This document shows positions 54,519-63,394 of a DNA stretch of 64,000 nt, piece after piece. Numbering within the stretch: position 1 is the first letter of the stretch; the number at the start of each line of letters is the position of its first letter. The position numbers and the translations under genes were made by a program. This DNA is from Lysinibacillus agricola. GTDB lineage: Bacteria; Bacillota; Bacilli; Bacillales_A; Planococcaceae. The DNA is taken from the NCBI RefSeq assembly GCF_016638705.1, contig NZ_CP067341.1, positions 2,793,501 through 2,857,500 on the forward strand. The letters are read 5' to 3'. Under the pieces are notes generated by a model. The model did no database searches and was not told the DNA's origin. It was given only the letters and a program-made list of their open reading frames with translations.

Positions 54519-56006
54519 CTATGAAATGTTTTCTACTGTTTTCTTATTTGTAGTTTCATCATTTTTTACAGCTACTTTCCTAGTAAACGCACTAACAATT
54601 AAACTTACTAAAATATTTACAGTCAATGCAAGGAAACCAATGTTGATATCTTGTATATAGGATGGCCAGCTTGGGAACAGCTTACTTAGATGAGCTCCTG
54701 TAGCTGCTTGCCAACCTACAATCGAAACTCCCACAATAATCCCAGCAGACACACCTTGTACAGTTAATGGATTTTTCTTCATAAAGTTACTTACAACTGC
54801 TGGTACAAATTGAGTAACTAGACCATATCCCATTAAAAATAATAACGTAATTGCTCCACCACCGCTAAAAGTAAAGTAAAGTGCAATAAGTGCAATCACA
54901 GGAACTGAATAGCGAGCTATGATAGCAATTTGTTGATCGGTAGTTTGAGGACGAATAGGTTTTAGAACATTTTTTGCAAATAATGTAGCTGCAGACATCA
55001 AAATCAATGAACCCGGAACAATCGCAGTTAATAACCCTGCTGCTCCAATAAAGCCAACGATGACTGGATTAAATGTTTGCGTAGAGATTTTAAATAAAGC
55101 TAAATCCACTGCGCCCCCTTCTAACCCTGGAATTTGTAAAATTGCTGCTGCTCCAGCAAATAGAATAAATAATAAAAATAACGCATAGATAGGAAGCATA
55201 ATCGCATTTTTTCTTAGGGCATTTCCACTTTTCGCTGAAAAAGTAGCAACAAATGTATGCGGCCACATATAAAACCCTAACGATGTTAACATGATTGTTG
55301 AAATATACCATGAGGCACTAAAACCTGAGTCTGGAAGCGTTAAAAACCCTGGTTTAACAGCTTCAATTGCTTCCCACATTGGTTGAATACCGCCATAATA
55401 ATGAAAAGGTAAGTAAATACCAAGGAATAACACAACACCAAGAATAAGAAAATCTTTAATAACAGCTGTCCAAGCCGAGCCATGAATTCCGGAAACCATA
55501 ACATAAACAATCATTGCAATTGTGCCAATCCAAATTGTTAATTTCGGATCAATTGCTCCATAGGAAGCTTCAGAAACGATAATGCCTAGACCTTTTAATT
55601 GAATGACTAAATAAGGAATTAAAGCTGCTAACCCTACAATGGCTACAAGTGTGCCGAGAATTTTACTATTATATGCCTTTTCAAAAAAATCAGATTGTGA
55701 TAATAGACTATGTTTCTTTCCATAAGCCCATATTTTAGGTGTCAACCAGTAAGCAATGACATAGTTCAGCATCGCAATATTGAAAAATGCTACTCCACCT
55801 TTTCCGTACATCCAACCACTTACCCCTAAAAAGGCATTAGTTGTATAAATTTCACCAGCCATTAATAAGAAGATGAAGATAGATCCAAATCCACGGCCTC
55901 CAACAGTCCATTGTTCTAGGCTCATATCTTTGCCTCTACTTGCCATAATGCCTAAAAGTAAGGCAATACCTAAGAAAATTGCAATGATTCCAACTGAAAT
56001 TATCAT
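54519..56006 (-). CDS. Sodium:solute symporter (SSS family)
   Basis: The 495-aa product has about 13 membrane helices and the opening LEQWTVGGRGFGSIFIFLLMAGEIYTTNAFLG, paralogous to the transporter at 20690-22171. I chose the ATG at 56006 that follows GAGGAGACGG and directly follows the stop of the DUF3311 gene. In the operon with an amidohydrolase and a PLP lyase, it most likely imports their substrate. Confidence 0.9.
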   Translation of the reverse strand: MIISVGIIAIFLGIALLLGIMASRGKDMSLEQWTVGGRGFGSIFIFLLMAGEIYTTNAFLGVSGWMYGKGGVAFFNIAMLNYVIAYWLTPKIWAYGKKHSLLSQSDFFEKAYNSKILGTLVAIVGLAALIPYLVIQLKGLGIIVSEASYGAIDPKLTIWIGTIAMIVYVMVSGIHGSAWTAVIKDFLILGVVLFLGIYLPFHYYGGIQPMWEAIEAVKPGFLTLPDSGFSASWYISTIMLTSLGFYMWPHTFVATFSAKSGNALRKNAIMLPIYALFLLFILFAGAAAILQIPGLEGGAVDLALFKISTQTFNPVIVGFIGAAGLLTAIVPGSLILMSAATLFAKNVLKPIRPQTTDQQIAIIARYSVPVIALIALYFTFSGGGAITLLFLMGYGLVTQFVPAVVSNFMKKNPLTVQGVSAGIIVGVSIVGWQAATGAHLSKLFPSWPSYIQDINIGFLALTVNILVSLIVSAFTRKVAVKNDETTNKKTVENIS

Positions 56007-56007
56007 A

Positions 56008-56214
56008 TTATTCCGTCTCCTCTTTTGCACTAGGATTTATACGATGAACTATAATCATTAAACCTGTTCCTAAAAAGATCCATAAAACCATCCAAAATAA
56101 TAGAAATGGGAGGCCCAAAATATATGGTTCGGCACTTTTAATAAAAGGGATTCCTAAAGGCATTCCAAAATATGCAATGAACGTGAGCAAGTAACAGAGC
56201 TTTTTTCGTGTCAT
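56008..56214 (-). CDS. DUF3311 small membrane protein, symporter partner
   Basis: The 68-aa product has two membrane helices and the EPYILGLPFLLFWMVLW signature, matching the protein at 20490-20693. The start at 56214 follows AAAGGAGATAGGG. Its stop is one base from the symporter ATG. Confidence 0.85.
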   Translation of the reverse strand: MTRKKLCYLLTFIAYFGMPLGIPFIKSAEPYILGLPFLLFWMVLWIFLGTGLMIIVHRINPSAKEETE

Positions 56215-56244
56215 TTTCCCTATCTCCTTTGTATTCAATGAAAT

Positions 56245-57534
56245 TTATTCATTTATTAATTGCTGGAATCCGTTATCAATAAATAGCCTATTTATATCTC
56301 TTTTATCAGGAGTAAAATGAACTTGGTTTTCACTATCTAGAAAATCAATTGTGTATTGTACAGTAGCCGCCACACCTAGTTTTAAAGCATTTTCATCTAA
56401 GTCAAAGTAAACATTATGGTGTTCGGCCCCAATCCCTTCTTCGAGGTTTTGTATGCCAACGAATGCAAACACACCTGGGAAGTATTTTTCATAAAACGCA
56501 AATGATTCTGATGCCATCCAAGCAGGGATTGAATGTAAAGCATCTGTACCAATTGCATTTTTCACAGCATCAATCGCAATTTGTGCACATTCTTTTTGAT
56601 TGTAGACAATTAAGTCCGATTCTTTAGGCTCTGTAATAAATTCATAAGTGCAATTATGCAGGTCACAGACTTTTTCTAGGATTCTCTTAAATTCTTTTGC
56701 AGCATGGGCACCTTGGTTATAATCTAAATATCTGGCTGTTCCTGAGAACTGTAAATTTTCTGGAATAATATTCGCTGCGGAACCCGAATTTATCGTTCCA
56801 ATTGAATAGGTAATTGTTTTAAAAGGATCTAGAGTATTTAACCTCATCGCTCTTAAATTATTATAAAAATCGGTAAAACAGTCTAATGGAGCAACTGACA
56901 AATCTGGTCTTGAACCATGTCCACTTTTTCCTTTTATTAAGACATCAAAAACAAAAGAAGCTGCCATTCTTGGACCTGGTTCAACAGATATTTTCCCAGT
57001 GGGAAGATCAGATTTTAAATGGATACCCCAAATTCCGTCTCCTCCAATTTCGTGTAATCGTTTACAGAGATTATAAATTCCTCCGCCCATTTCTTCCCCT
57101 TGTTCAAAAGCTAGTAGCACTCTTCCTTTCATTTTGTCTTGGTGCTGAGTTAAGATTTTCGCTACACCTAAAAGCATCGCTGTATGTCCATCATGCCCAC
57201 AAGTATGAGCAGCTTGATCAGACTCAGAAAATACTACTTTTTTCTTTTTTAAATTATTTTCCTCTTCCTTCATCGGCAGTGCATCTAAATCTGCCCTAAG
57301 AATTAAAGTTTTTCCCGGTTGTTTCCCTTGAATATAACCAATAATTCCGCCATTAGGGACAATTTCGTAATGAATGCCTAATTTAGATAACTCCTCTGTA
57401 ACCACTCTCATTGTTCGTATTTCTTGTAATCCGATTTCAGGATGTCTATGGAGATCTCTTCTTATCTCAATTACATAATCTTCTATTTCTTTTGCAGCTT
57501 TTAATGCATTAAGCTCAAATTCTATTGTTTTCAT
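56245..57534 (-). CDS. M20-family amidohydrolase (N-acyl-amino-acid deacylase type)
   Basis: The 429-aa product has IRRDLHRHPEIGLQE, ILRADLDALPM, the metal-binding HTCGHDGHTAML, the catalytic Glu in AFEQGEEMGGG, the dimerisation-domain His in GKSGHGSRP and a late HHNVYFDLDENALKLG. A 25-residue charged insertion follows the ADLDALPM motif. Its ATG overlaps the PatB-type stop codon (ATGA). Placed with a C-S lyase, it may remove an acyl group from an imported N-acyl-cysteine conjugate before cleavage. This is inference. Confidence 0.88.
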   Translation of the reverse strand: MKTIEFELNALKAAKEIEDYVIEIRRDLHRHPEIGLQEIRTMRVVTEELSKLGIHYEIVPNGGIIGYIQGKQPGKTLILRADLDALPMKEEENNLKKKKVVFSESDQAAHTCGHDGHTAMLLGVAKILTQHQDKMKGRVLLAFEQGEEMGGGIYNLCKRLHEIGGDGIWGIHLKSDLPTGKISVEPGPRMAASFVFDVLIKGKSGHGSRPDLSVAPLDCFTDFYNNLRAMRLNTLDPFKTITYSIGTINSGSAANIIPENLQFSGTARYLDYNQGAHAAKEFKRILEKVCDLHNCTYEFITEPKESDLIVYNQKECAQIAIDAVKNAIGTDALHSIPAWMASESFAFYEKYFPGVFAFVGIQNLEEGIGAEHHNVYFDLDENALKLGVAATVQYTIDFLDSENQVHFTPDKRDINRLFIDNGFQQLINE

Positions 57535-58754
57535 TTTCTACACACCTCTTCTAATTGATTTTTAGATTCTATTTCTTGAAATTCTAAAGCGATTCTTTCA
57601 AGTGCTACTTTTATAAGTGGTCTTGGTGAAGGGATACAGATTCTTTGGAAGTCTTCTCCTTCAATTCCAAACAAGTGACCATCCTCAAGTAAAACATTGG
57701 CTTTGTTATAGATACGATCATGAACCTCTTGAGCTGGAAGACCATATCCACTAAAGTCCATCCACATCACGTATGTTCCTTCCGGAATCCTAACTTTGAC
57801 TGTAGGCATTTTTTCAGCTAAGTAATTTTTCACATACGCCATTGTGTCGTCCATATATTCTGTTATTTGCTCTAACCATTCTTCTCCTTCGTTATAAACA
57901 GCTATAAGAGCTGCAATTGTAAACGGTGATGGTAACTGCATTCCCATTTTGTCGCTAAAGATTTTTCTAATTTCAGGATTTGAAATAATCACATTTGTAC
58001 AGTGCAGACCTGCAACATTAAATGTTTTATTAATGGCTGTGCACGTGATAATATGATCCGTACTGTTTGCAACTTTTGCGATTGGTATAAATTTTTGGTT
58101 TTTTCTAATGAGATCTCCATGAATTTCATCAGCTACAATAATTACATTATTTTTCGCACAGATATCTGAAAGCGTTTTCAACTCCTCGTATGTTAAAACT
58201 CTTCCAGTCGGATTGTGTGGACTGCAGAGAATGAACATTGTTGTATTTTCATCTTTTGCTTTGTCTTCAAAATCCTCAAAATCAATTGTGTAATACCCTT
58301 CAGCATCACATTTCAACGCATTATTTCGAACAACTCTTCCATTTCCTTCTATCGCAGCTGTGAACGGCGGATAAACAGGACGTTGAATAATGATACCTTC
58401 ACCAGGTTTAGTTAAAGCTTGTACAGCTATATTCAAGGCATGTACTGTTCCAGGGCTATATACAATCTCTTCTCTTTTGATTGTCCAATCATGTCTCTTT
58501 TTAAACCAATGCTGAATTGATTCAAAGTACTCATCTGGAAAAACAGAATATCCAAAAATACGATGATCAACTGTTTTATGTAGTGCGTCTATCAATGGTT
58601 GCGGTACGGGTAAATCCATATCTGCTGTAAATAGTGGAATGGTCTCATTGTCATACCTTTCTGTATAGCCCATTGTTTTGATTAAATCTTCGCCATCCCA
58701 CTTTAAGGAATATGTATTTCTACGATTAACCACTTCATCAAAATTATATTTCAA
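57531..58754 (-). CDS. PatB/MalY-type PLP-dependent C-S beta-lyase
   Basis: The 407-aa fold-type I PLP enzyme has LKYNFDEVVNRRNTYSLKWDG at its start, MDLPVPQPLIDAL, CSPHNPTGRVLTYEEL, ADEIHGDLI and the cofactor Lys in CTAINKTFNVAGLH. These are typical of cystathionine beta-lyase PatB/MalY. The probable start is TTG 58754 after GGGGGAG. It heads the operon and is divergent from a MarR regulator. It would release a thiol, pyruvate and ammonia from an S-substituted cysteine. Confidence 0.88.
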   Translation of the reverse strand: MKYNFDEVVNRRNTYSLKWDGEDLIKTMGYTERYDNETIPLFTADMDLPVPQPLIDALHKTVDHRIFGYSVFPDEYFESIQHWFKKRHDWTIKREEIVYSPGTVHALNIAVQALTKPGEGIIIQRPVYPPFTAAIEGNGRVVRNNALKCDAEGYYTIDFEDFEDKAKDENTTMFILCSPHNPTGRVLTYEELKTLSDICAKNNVIIVADEIHGDLIRKNQKFIPIAKVANSTDHIITCTAINKTFNVAGLHCTNVIISNPEIRKIFSDKMGMQLPSPFTIAALIAVYNEGEEWLEQITEYMDDTMAYVKNYLAEKMPTVKVRIPEGTYVMWMDFSGYGLPAQEVHDRIYNKANVLLEDGHLFGIEGEDFQRICIPSPRPLIKVALERIALEFQEIESKNQLEEVCRK

Positions 58755-58976
58755 TACTTCTCCCCCTCTTGTTGTGTTCAACTTTCTACTTAATAGCAAT
58801 TTTCGACACGTTTAGATTAAATTTTTCTCAGTTTAACACCTTAACTGTAAAATCGTCAATTGAAATTTCTGAATATTTCTAAAATTAATCAGATTCTAAA
58901 CAAAGGTTAATTATAGATTTCCTATATGTTAAAATTAAATTAAATTTACTACCAATTATGGGGAGGGGGATGCATT

Positions 58977-59456
58977 GTGGATAAAGAGAAGGTTTTTTAT
59001 GAGCTAATGGAAACGATTTACGAGACATCTAGACTGATTAGTTCATATGAAAATATTCCAAGAAAATATGGCACAGAGGATGAATTATATATGATAGAAG
59101 TTCATACACTCAACTTAATTGGAGACCAAGTAAAAACTACTACTTCTGAAATTGCAGAAATTAAAAATTGTACAAAAAGTGCTGTTTCTCAAATGGTTGA
59201 TAAACTAATTAAAAAAGGTTTAGTAATTAAATATAGAAATGTAGACAATTATCGAGAATTGAATATTGAGTTAACACCAAAAGGCAAAATAGTTTATGAA
59301 TATCATAAAAATCTAGATTTAGAGGAATATCGGAGTCATTTGAGGAACCTTGAGCAATTTACAACTGAAGATTTTCAAAAGTATATAACAGTCTTAAACT
59401 TAATCAATCAAAGAACACAAAGCGTGCTTAATGACAAAAAATCAAAGGTGTATTAA
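58977..59456 (+). CDS. MarR-family transcriptional regulator, GTG start
   Basis: The 159-aa product has the MarR winged helix (TTSEIAEIKNCTKSAVSQMVDKLIKKGLVIKYRNVDNYRELNIELTPKG). GTG at 58977 follows GGGGAGGGGG. It is divergent from the C-S lyase operon and probably regulates it. The intervening 220 bp are AT-rich and contain no single outstanding palindrome. Confidence 0.88.
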   Translation: MDKEKVFYELMETIYETSRLISSYENIPRKYGTEDELYMIEVHTLNLIGDQVKTTTSEIAEIKNCTKSAVSQMVDKLIKKGLVIKYRNVDNYRELNIELTPKGKIVYEYHKNLDLEEYRSHLRNLEQFTTEDFQKYITVLNLINQRTQSVLNDKKSKVY

Positions 59457-59492
59457 TTATCCTTGCTACTCTACACTATTGGATAATATAGA

Positions 59493-59544
59493 AAAAAAGG
59501 AGTGTCTCAAAGTCTAAATTTGAACTTTGAGACACTCCTTTTTT
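59493..59544. terminator. Strong bidirectional terminator
   Basis: A perfect 20-bp stem (AAAAAAGGAGTGTCTCAAAG with its complement ending CTCCTTTTTT) between the marR gene and the convergent esterase gene. Confidence 0.9.
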
Positions 59545-59661
59545 ACGTTATAAATTGCTGTCATTTTTGTGCGAATATGGTCATAGCCTATTTTAGAATC
59601 TCTACCTCTTGTTTTCCCTCCTTGTGGCCGCTTCTGCAGCAATTCCCCTCATTTCTTTAAA

Positions 59662-60585
59662 TTAACTAAGTATATTTATAATTTTCTGTTGAGCATCTTG
59701 AGCTTCAGGAATTGGCATAACAACAAACACATGATTCATTTTAGGATAAACAAAGGTATTGATTTCAATTTTCTGTTCTGTTAGTTGTTCATCCAGTCTT
59801 ATTGCATCTGGATATAAACATTCATGTGTTCCAATAAAATGAGTAATCTTCCCAAGTCCTTTAAAGTCACCGTATATTGGACTAATCAACGAGTCTTTTA
59901 AATCTTTATCAGCTGCCCAAATCTTTGTAATGACTTCCATTCCTTCACTAGCTAACATCGGATCCTTTTCTTCATATTCAGATATAAGAGGATTTTCAAA
60001 ACTCATATCTACACATGCTGATAATAAAATAATATCTTTCGGTTGAGGCAAATTGTTCATTTTTAAAAGATGAGCCAGGCCAAGTGATATATTTGCGCCC
60101 GCAGAATCTCCCATAATCGTTAATTGATTCGAACTTTCAACAGTTGCAAGCATTTCTTTATATAGGTTTAGAATTTTTGGATAGGTATCTTTATAGTTGA
60201 AATGAGGTACTTTAGGATAAATAGGAGCAATTATTTTCGCGTTCAAAGATTGCGCCATCTTATCCAAGAACCACCAGTGAAAATTTAAAGGTTGATTCGT
60301 CCAAGCGCCACCATGTATATAAAGAATAACTTTTTGTTTCAGGGACTCTTGGTCATTTAATGTGAAAACCTGTATGCCCTCAAATGCCCGCTCCTTAACA
60401 TCACTTAAAAATTGAACATCATCCCCTATAACATATGGTTTCCTATTTTCAGTTCCCATTTGCTCTACAAACTGTTTAGTGTTTTCAATACTAGAAAAAC
60501 TCTTTTTATTACTTTCGGAAGTTAACCATTTTTCAAATTGAACACTTTCTTCAGAACGTTCTCCGTTATATATTTCTAGACTCAT
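59662..60585 (-). CDS. Alpha/beta-hydrolase of the HSL/esterase type
   Basis: The 307-aa product has the oxyanion motif LYIHGGAWTNQP (about residue 92), the nucleophile GDSAGANIS (about 160), an Asp in GTHECLYPDAIRLDEQL and the His in MNHVFVV. These are features of hormone-sensitive-lipase-like carboxylesterases. It is monocistronic. The substrate is unknown. Confidence 0.88.
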   Translation of the reverse strand: MSLEIYNGERSEESVQFEKWLTSESNKKSFSSIENTKQFVEQMGTENRKPYVIGDDVQFLSDVKERAFEGIQVFTLNDQESLKQKVILYIHGGAWTNQPLNFHWWFLDKMAQSLNAKIIAPIYPKVPHFNYKDTYPKILNLYKEMLATVESSNQLTIMGDSAGANISLGLAHLLKMNNLPQPKDIILLSACVDMSFENPLISEYEEKDPMLASEGMEVITKIWAADKDLKDSLISPIYGDFKGLGKITHFIGTHECLYPDAIRLDEQLTEQKIEINTFVYPKMNHVFVVMPIPEAQDAQQKIINILS

Positions 60586-60999
60586 CGTTAATTTTCTCTC
60601 CTTTAAACGTTTTTATTGTTCATCTTGTTGTTTCATAATATAGTATGATTTGAAATAGCCTTGTATCGCTTTATCAAAAGTATTTAACAAGTTGGATAGA
60701 ATGTCTTCATTGAACGAAGGCGTTTAAAAACCCTTTTCCATCTCATATAAAAAGTGAACATGGGCCTCCATTACAACTATTATAACAGATATATTCCCTA
60801 AATTTTCCTATTTAACACCTAATAGCCATGTTTCTTTTAATTGTAGTTGCTCAAATTCTTTACGTTCCTGTATGTAATCGGCTTACTTCCCCATTAGCTC
60901 GAATTTTTATAAAGTTAAAAATTAGAACAAATGTTCCTTTACCCGTAAAATTAGCATTTTTCTTGAAAACTTTTTAAAAAGACAACGAGCTAAGATAAT

Positions 61000-61215
61000 T
61001 TTTCGCGTTGAAAGTATAATGCAAACTTACCCAACCATACCTAGTCTTCTATGAGTTTCGTGTTCCTATGCCTGTGCTTTGCCTACAGCTTCCTTCTGAT
61101 TCCACATCACCACAGACACCCTTGCTATTGGCTAACCACTACTTTTGTCTTCCCGCTTCTGAACCTTCCACCCTACAGTTCCTACGTATGCCGAGCGTAT
61201 AATGAAAAAGAGACT
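61000..61215 (-). pseudogene. Probable group II intron RNA remnant
   Basis: The minus strand contains GTGGTGATGTGGAATCAG, GAAGGAAGCTGTAGGCAAAG and GGGTAAGTTTGCATT, in an order I recognise from the RNA part of bacterial group II introns just ahead of the reverse-transcriptase ORF. The stretch is more GC-rich than its surroundings. No reverse transcriptase is present, so this is a fragment. The plus-strand reading frame here (61051-61251) is not protein-like. The assignment rests on remembered sequence similarity. Confidence 0.5.
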
Positions 61216-61343
61216 AATTTCTTCGCCTCTAACGATATTCCCAAAAGCTAAATATTCTTTTATATAGGGGTAGCCCTCGATTTGTTGTTTCAATTATGCC
61301 CCACTGTCTTTTCTTTCGACTATAAACAAACAGGAAGAACGTT

Positions 61344-61786
61344 TTATTTAAAAGTATATGACTGAAATCCTTGTATCATCATTCGGCTAACAGATGCGTT
61401 TAGTTCTTCTAAAGTGCATTCAAATTTTCCCGTGAACCAGTCCTGGTATAAAGACATTAGTCCACCTACAAAAAAGTGAACACGGTATATTAACACTTCA
61501 CGCTCTTCGTTTGACTGTAATGTTTCTTTGTTGCTTATTATTTTCTCTATTAGAACGCCTTTTAATTTCGTTAAAAAGGTAGGTACAGCTCGCGTGCTAA
61601 TTAACATAAGATAAAACTCTATATCTTGGTCACAAAAGTGAGCTATTTTAATTAAGAAAGGCATAGGGTTTTGAATAAGATCGACTCCTTTAAAACCATT
61701 AAGAAACTCAACCATTTTCCCCTTTATTTCATTTTCTATTTCTTCAATGACAGCAAAGATATCTGAGTAATGGGCATAAAATTTTG
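61344..61786 (-). pseudogene. TetR-family regulator lacking its N terminus
   Basis: The frame opens after a stop at FYAHYSDIFAVIEEIENEIKG, which is the end of the recognition helix and helix 4 of a TetR protein. It continues through a normal ligand domain (IAHFCDQDIEFYLMLISTRAV, MSLYQDWFTGKFECTLEELN) to 61344. About 40 N-terminal residues with most of the helix-turn-helix are missing. An internal ATG at 61715 would give a domain that cannot bind DNA. Confidence 0.8.
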
Positions 61787-61841
61787 ACTATATTATGTGT
61801 AACAGCAATTGAATGTTCATTTATCAATTACAGCCATAAAA

Positions 61842-61883
61842 AATAACCCAGAAGTTATTCAAACCTCTGAGTTATTACTTTTT
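61842..61883 (-). terminator. Terminator of the Sco gene
   Basis: On the minus strand AATAACTCAGAGG pairs (with G-U pairs) with CTTCTGGGTTATT and is followed by TTTTTA. It overlaps the last codon of the Sco-type gene. Confidence 0.7.
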
Positions 61884-62469
61884 ATTTAGTTAACGCCTTC
61901 ATATCTGCCACAATTGTATCAACCGGTACATTTGTATTTCCGTCATAATCCTTCACAACAATCCCATCAGCATTGACTAAGTAATAACTTCCTGTATGTG
62001 TAACTTGGTCAGAATTAGGATCATTTACTACTAATGAATTAAATGATTGCCGTGCAAACTGTTCAATATACTTTTGATCATAGCCAGTTAAGAGCTGCCA
62101 TTTGCTCTCATCAGGCACTGAATACGGTTTTAAATAATTCGTTAAAACATCCGGCTTATCAACCTCAGGATCAACACTAAAAGCTACAATTTGATAGTCT
62201 TCCACGCCTTTATCCTGAAGTGCCTTTTGTACCTCTGTCATGTTGAACGTCATTGGTGGACAAATGGAATTACAATTAGTAAAGATGAACATCGCTAACC
62301 ATGGCTTACCTTTAAAATCATCAAGGCCAACCTGTTCATTTTTTTGATTTGTAACCGAAAAATCCTTTACCTCTATATTCATTTCTGGTTCAAATTTATA
62401 ACTTCCGCAAGCAGTTAATATGCTACTTAATGCTAGTATCAAAACGAGCATGATACTTTTCTTTTTCAT
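61882..62469 (-). CDS. SCO1/SenC-family copper-handling lipoprotein
   Basis: The 195-aa product has a lipoprotein signal with lipobox LTAC (Cys about 21), a thioredoxin fold with the copper-binding CNSICPP (CxxxC, about residues 70-74) and the conserved late His in QVTHTGSYYLV. This matches Bacillus Sco, which matures the CuA site of cytochrome c oxidase on the outer face of the membrane. It is monocistronic, about 590 bp from the divergent symporter pair, and that gap holds no recognised gene. Confidence 0.9.
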   Translation of the reverse strand: MKKKSIMLVLILALSSILTACGSYKFEPEMNIEVKDFSVTNQKNEQVGLDDFKGKPWLAMFIFTNCNSICPPMTFNMTEVQKALQDKGVEDYQIVAFSVDPEVDKPDVLTNYLKPYSVPDESKWQLLTGYDQKYIEQFARQSFNSLVVNDPNSDQVTHTGSYYLVNADGIVVKDYDGNTNVPVDTIVADMKALTK

Positions 62470-63058
62470 TTATTTGCCCACTTCCCTTCAATTTACCATC
62501 GTTGTTTATTGTATAAATTATAGAAACTAAATACAAGATTATGAGCTTATACTTTCAATTATTTATGTCAAACCTTTGTATATTGTATGATATTGGTATA
62601 TTAATATCCTGTATACCAAAAAAAATTCACACTTTTATAAAAATTAAAAAAAGCTGTTTTTTATTATTTCGATTATTTCCCAAGCCATCACACAATTGTT
62701 ATATAACAAAGTTTTTTTGCTAATCAAGATCTTCTACCATTTAATGACACGATAATAAATTCCTCAAAATTCTCTTTCGCGTTCAAATTTTCTCCTACAT
62801 TCAAAATTATTATCACTAAACTATTTTAGGAATATTATTCTTATAGATAATTCCGTTCTCTTTCATACGGATTATTTCTATTAAATCCTTATTATTTCTA
62901 TGTTATTTCCACATTCTGAAAATGATTAAAAATTATAAAAACTCAAAATTTAGTATTGCATTATAAGAATCTTCCCCATAAAATAAGTGAATATAACGAC
63001 GAATGAAAAAGAAATATGTCGTTTAAAACAGAAATATATCACTTTAGGGGGAATAATA

Positions 63059-63394
63059 ATGGCAAACATTTCTGGGAACAAAAATATAGAATCAATTGAC
63101 TATAATGCAATTGAAGCTATGGAATCGTTCAACAAGTTCGTAAAAAAGAAGAATACCTTCCTTTTCTCGATTACAGCAGTTTTTTTAACACTTTATATTT
63201 TGCTACCAATCCTTGCTTTCCAACCTGTACTACAACAAAAATTCTTCGGAAATATTACGGGCGTTTGGGTTTATTCAGCTGGATTATTCATTATGACAAT
63301 CATTCTTTGTACATTATATGTGAAAAAAGCTGCTTCATTCGATAAAGCTGCGGCGGCAGTGCTAGCAGAGTATCACGAGAAAGGTGGAAAATAA
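63059..63394 (+). CDS. DUF485 small membrane protein
   Basis: The 111-aa product has a soluble N-terminal stretch (NAIEAMESFNKFVKKKNTFLF) and two membrane helices (SITAVFLTLYILLPILAF and VYSAGLFIMTIILCTLYV). This is the DUF485 family, regularly encoded next to acetate/cation symporters (YwcB beside YwcA in B. subtilis). The ATG at 63059 has a GGGGG site; an upstream in-frame start (62987) has none. Its stop codon touches the next start codon. Confidence 0.88.
   Translation: MANISGNKNIESIDYNAIEAMESFNKFVKKKNTFLFSITAVFLTLYILLPILAFQPVLQQKFFGNITGVWVYSAGLFIMTIILCTLYVKKAASFDKAAAAVLAEYHEKGGK

Noticed and set aside
61051..61251. 66-aa plus-strand reading frame
   Set aside because: No ribosome site and Cys/His/Pro/Tyr-rich composition unlike local proteins; the other strand looks like intron RNA.
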